Shown here one piece after another: positions 43,292 through 44,957 of a stretch of 44,957 nucleotides of DNA. Source of the DNA: an uncultured Lentisphaerota bacterium. Lineage in GTDB: Bacteria > Verrucomicrobiota > Kiritimatiellia > RFP12 > UBA1067. The first letter of the stretch is position 1. Every line of letters starts with the position of its first letter. The stretch covers positions 1 through 44,957 of the forward strand of contig ONRL01000010.1 in assembly GCA_900320225.1 (NCBI GenBank), in the 5' to 3' direction. A model generated the notes under the pieces. It was not told the origin of the DNA and searched no databases. It worked only from the letters and a program-made list of their open reading frames with translations. A program made the position numbers and the translations under genes.

Positions 43292-43923
43292 CCGGACGCG
43301 CCGTCACCGCGGCCGCGCTTCTCCTCTGCGCCGGCTGCCTCTCGTCCTCGACGCCCGCGCCGAAGACGTGGATCGTCGCCCCGGCCAACGTCACGCCTCC
43401 CACCAATCCAACCCCCGGTGCCTTTTCCGTCACCCGCCAGGGCGCGCTCACCGTGACGGCGCCGTTCGACAGCACGGCTTTCGTCGTGCGCCGCGCGGAC
43501 GGCAGCGTCGCGCGCGACCCCTACAACGTCTTCGCTTCGCCTCCGTCCACCTTGCTGCGCGCGGCCGTGCGGGCGCGCCTGGAGGCGGACGGCCGCTTCG
43601 GGCGCGTCGTGCCGCAGTCCAGCTCCGCCTCCGCCGACGTGCAGGTGGAGGTGCTCGTGCGCGACTTGTCGCTCGACTGCTCCAACGCCGACCGCCGCGC
43701 GGCCCGCGCGGCCGTGAGCATCGACGTGTTGCGCGCCGGTCGCGGCGCCCGCGTCGTGATCCTTTCCGGCGACGGCGACGGCACGGGCGACGCCGAGAAG
43801 GGCGACTATTCGGCGGCCTTCTCCCAGGCGTTCGACGCCGCGCTCGTGAACGCGCTCCGCGCCTTGAAGGAGCAGCCGCCGCCCCAACCCCTTGAACCCA
43901 CACCTAAAGGAGAACAAAAATGA
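43288..43923 (+). CDS. Lipoprotein, possible transport-auxiliary type
   Basis: This is a 211-residue protein. MTGRAVTAAALLLCAGC ends in a lipobox (LCAGC), so Cys17 is lipidated. The body has SPPSTLLRAAVRARLEADGRFGRVVPQSS followed by DVQVEVLVRDLSLDC, the pattern of LptE/PqiC-like auxiliary lipoproteins (short alpha-beta fold binding an ABC or outer-membrane partner). The end is Pro/Gln-rich. It overlaps both neighbours by ATGA. The family assignment is moderate. Confidence 0.7.
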   Translation: MTGRAVTAAALLLCAGCLSSSTPAPKTWIVAPANVTPPTNPTPGAFSVTRQGALTVTAPFDSTAFVVRRADGSVARDPYNVFASPPSTLLRAAVRARLEADGRFGRVVPQSSSASADVQVEVLVRDLSLDCSNADRRAARAAVSIDVLRAGRGARVVILSGDGDGTGDAEKGDYSAAFSQAFDAALVNALRALKEQPPPQPLEPTPKGEQK

Positions 43924-44957
43924 CCCCAGACGTATCCCGCCGTGATTTCGTGAAAATCGGCGCCGCCGCGGCGGCCCTCCCCGGCATTCTCCGGGCCCAG
44001 ACGGCGCCCGGCATCGCGGCCGGGCCCTACTACCGCGCGAACGAGACGGTCCGCGTGGCGTGCGTGGGCTATTCGGACCGCTTCCGCGGCTCGTTGCTCC
44101 CGTGCTTCCTGCACCACAACAAGGAGCTGAACTTCGACATGGTGGCCGTGGCCGACCTGTGGAAGAAGCGCCTCTTCGAGAAGGCCAAGCCCGAGATCGA
44201 GAAGAAGCTCGGTCACTCAATCGCCACCTATTCGAGCGACATGGCGCTCTACGAGCAGGCCAAGGACGTCGACGCCGTGATCATCTCCACGGCCGACTTC
44301 CAGCACGCGCAGCACGCCTGCCACGCCGTCGTCGCGGGCAAGGACGCCTACTGCGAGAAGCCGCTCGCCGAGGACATGTACTCCGCCAACATGCTGAAGG
44401 ACGCCGTGGACGCCAAGCGCAAGGCCGGCTTCGTGCCCGGCTCCGTGCTCCAGATCGGCTCCCAGCGCCGCTCCGGCAAGAAGTACCAGGCCGCCAAGGA
44501 GTTCCTCAACTCCGGCAAGTTCGGCGACATCTCCTACGTGGACCTCCGCTGGAACGTCAACCAGCCCAAGCGCTGGCGCCGCCCCGAGGCGCTCATCGCC
44601 TCGCTCAAGGAGGAGGACATCGACTGGAAGATGTGGCTCCTCGACCGCGATCCCTCCAAGTATCCGTTTGATCCACGCAAGTACCTCGAGTTCCGCCTCT
44701 TCTGGCCGTTCAGCTCGGGTACGCCCGGCCAGTGGATGTGCCACCAGATCGACACGGTCGCGTGGTTCATGGACATTCCCTACCCGAAGAGCGCGATGTC
44801 CTCGGGCGGGCTCTACCAGTGGGTCGACGGCCGCATGAGCTACGACACGTTCACGACCGTGCTCGAGTACGGCGAGAGCGGCGTGAAGGGCAAGGGCTTC
44901 CAGTGCGTGTTCCAGAGCCACCAGACGAACTGCGGCGGCGGCTCGAACCCGAACCGC
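43920..44957 (+). CDS. Gfo/Idh/MocA-family oxidoreductase, Tat-exported, 3'-partial
   Basis: 346 residues are visible before the window ends. MTPDVSRRDFVKIGAAAAALPG is a twin-arginine signal (SRRDFVK), so the protein folds with cofactor and is exported. The Rossmann start VRVACVGYSDRFRG departs from the usual GxGxxG. EKPLAED is the conserved EKP motif with the substrate Lys, and PFSSGTPGQWMCHQIDTVAWFMD carries the His/Asp active-site pair of this group. NADP(H)-dependent sugar or inositol dehydrogenation is the family activity; the exported members act on surface or periplasmic glycans, and the substrate is unknown. The ATG overlaps the previous stop and is set by AAAGGAG. Confidence 0.93.
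   Translation, partial: MTPDVSRRDFVKIGAAAAALPGILRAQTAPGIAAGPYYRANETVRVACVGYSDRFRGSLLPCFLHHNKELNFDMVAVADLWKKRLFEKAKPEIEKKLGHSIATYSSDMALYEQAKDVDAVIISTADFQHAQHACHAVVAGKDAYCEKPLAEDMYSANMLKDAVDAKRKAGFVPGSVLQIGSQRRSGKKYQAAKEFLNSGKFGDISYVDLRWNVNQPKRWRRPEALIASLKEEDIDWKMWLLDRDPSKYPFDPRKYLEFRLFWPFSSGTPGQWMCHQIDTVAWFMDIPYPKSAMSSGGLYQWVDGRMSYDTFTTVLEYGESGVKGKGFQCVFQSHQTNCGGGSNPNR

Overview
The window is GC-rich bacterial chromosome with about thirty protein genes, one tRNA and no phage or transposase genes. Several traits suggest an anaerobic, polysaccharide-degrading member of the Planctomycetota-Verrucomicrobiota-Chlamydiota group, most likely a Kiritimatiellota-like gut or sediment bacterium. These are pyruvate:ferredoxin oxidoreductase, a GH106-type rhamnosidase, KduI/KduD uronate catabolism, Tat-exported Gfo/Idh/MocA and M14 proteins, an LptF/G-type permease (so an outer membrane), and promoters with TATACT -10 boxes. 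The lineage is inference.

Layout. 1-3262: 3' part of nifJ (two frame disruptions) and its terminator. 3294-7535: a tightly overlapping operon of a hypothetical exported protein, an ABC permease, an ABC ATPase fused to a CinA-C/PncC domain, a 26-residue microORF and rarA. 7531-11278: tandem 34-bp repeats, a strong promoter, a hybrid ORF (stub of a glycosylase gene plus a surface-repeat protein), a flavodoxin-like lipoprotein, an alpha/beta hydrolase, a YkgJ-type cysteine-cluster protein, and two unrelated 3-methyladenine glycosylases in overlapping frames. 11218-16338 (minus): a Ser/Thr kinase, a His-rich exported protein, an ECF sigma factor, a HAD phosphatase (frame broken), ComF, a nucleotidyltransferase and tRNA-Gln(CUG). 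16472-32161 (plus): 5'-nucleotidase, VIT/VWA protein, GH106, subtilase, a large TPR membrane protein, a WPxW-repeat protein and an M14 peptidase. 32195-36687 (minus): a beta-lactamase/GDPD fusion and an Orn/Lys/Arg decarboxylase. 36956-44957 (plus): beta-helix protein, kduI, kduD, an LptF/G permease, ispD, a metallophosphoesterase, a lipoprotein and a truncated Gfo/Idh/MocA oxidoreductase.

Genes that work together. The GH106 rhamnosidase, the beta-helix protein and KduI/KduD fit breakdown of a rhamnose- and uronate-containing polymer such as rhamnogalacturonan. The two glycosylases form a base-excision-repair pair. The ECF sigma factor and the His-rich exported protein may form an envelope or metal-stress pair.

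The most unusual signal is a dispersed family of short palindromic (REP-like) elements. Each has a GGGAGGG lead followed by a hairpin of about 20 bp. Copies lie between genes and also inside coding sequences, where they are read in frame and add peptides such as GGSRSCAT and ADAQERVPP. The hairpins vary with compensatory stem changes, and the element has no stop codon in any of the six frames. Other points are two genes with a promoter placed so that the start codon is about the first transcribed base, the glycosylase stub fused to another gene, and several frame disruptions that may be real decay or assembly error.
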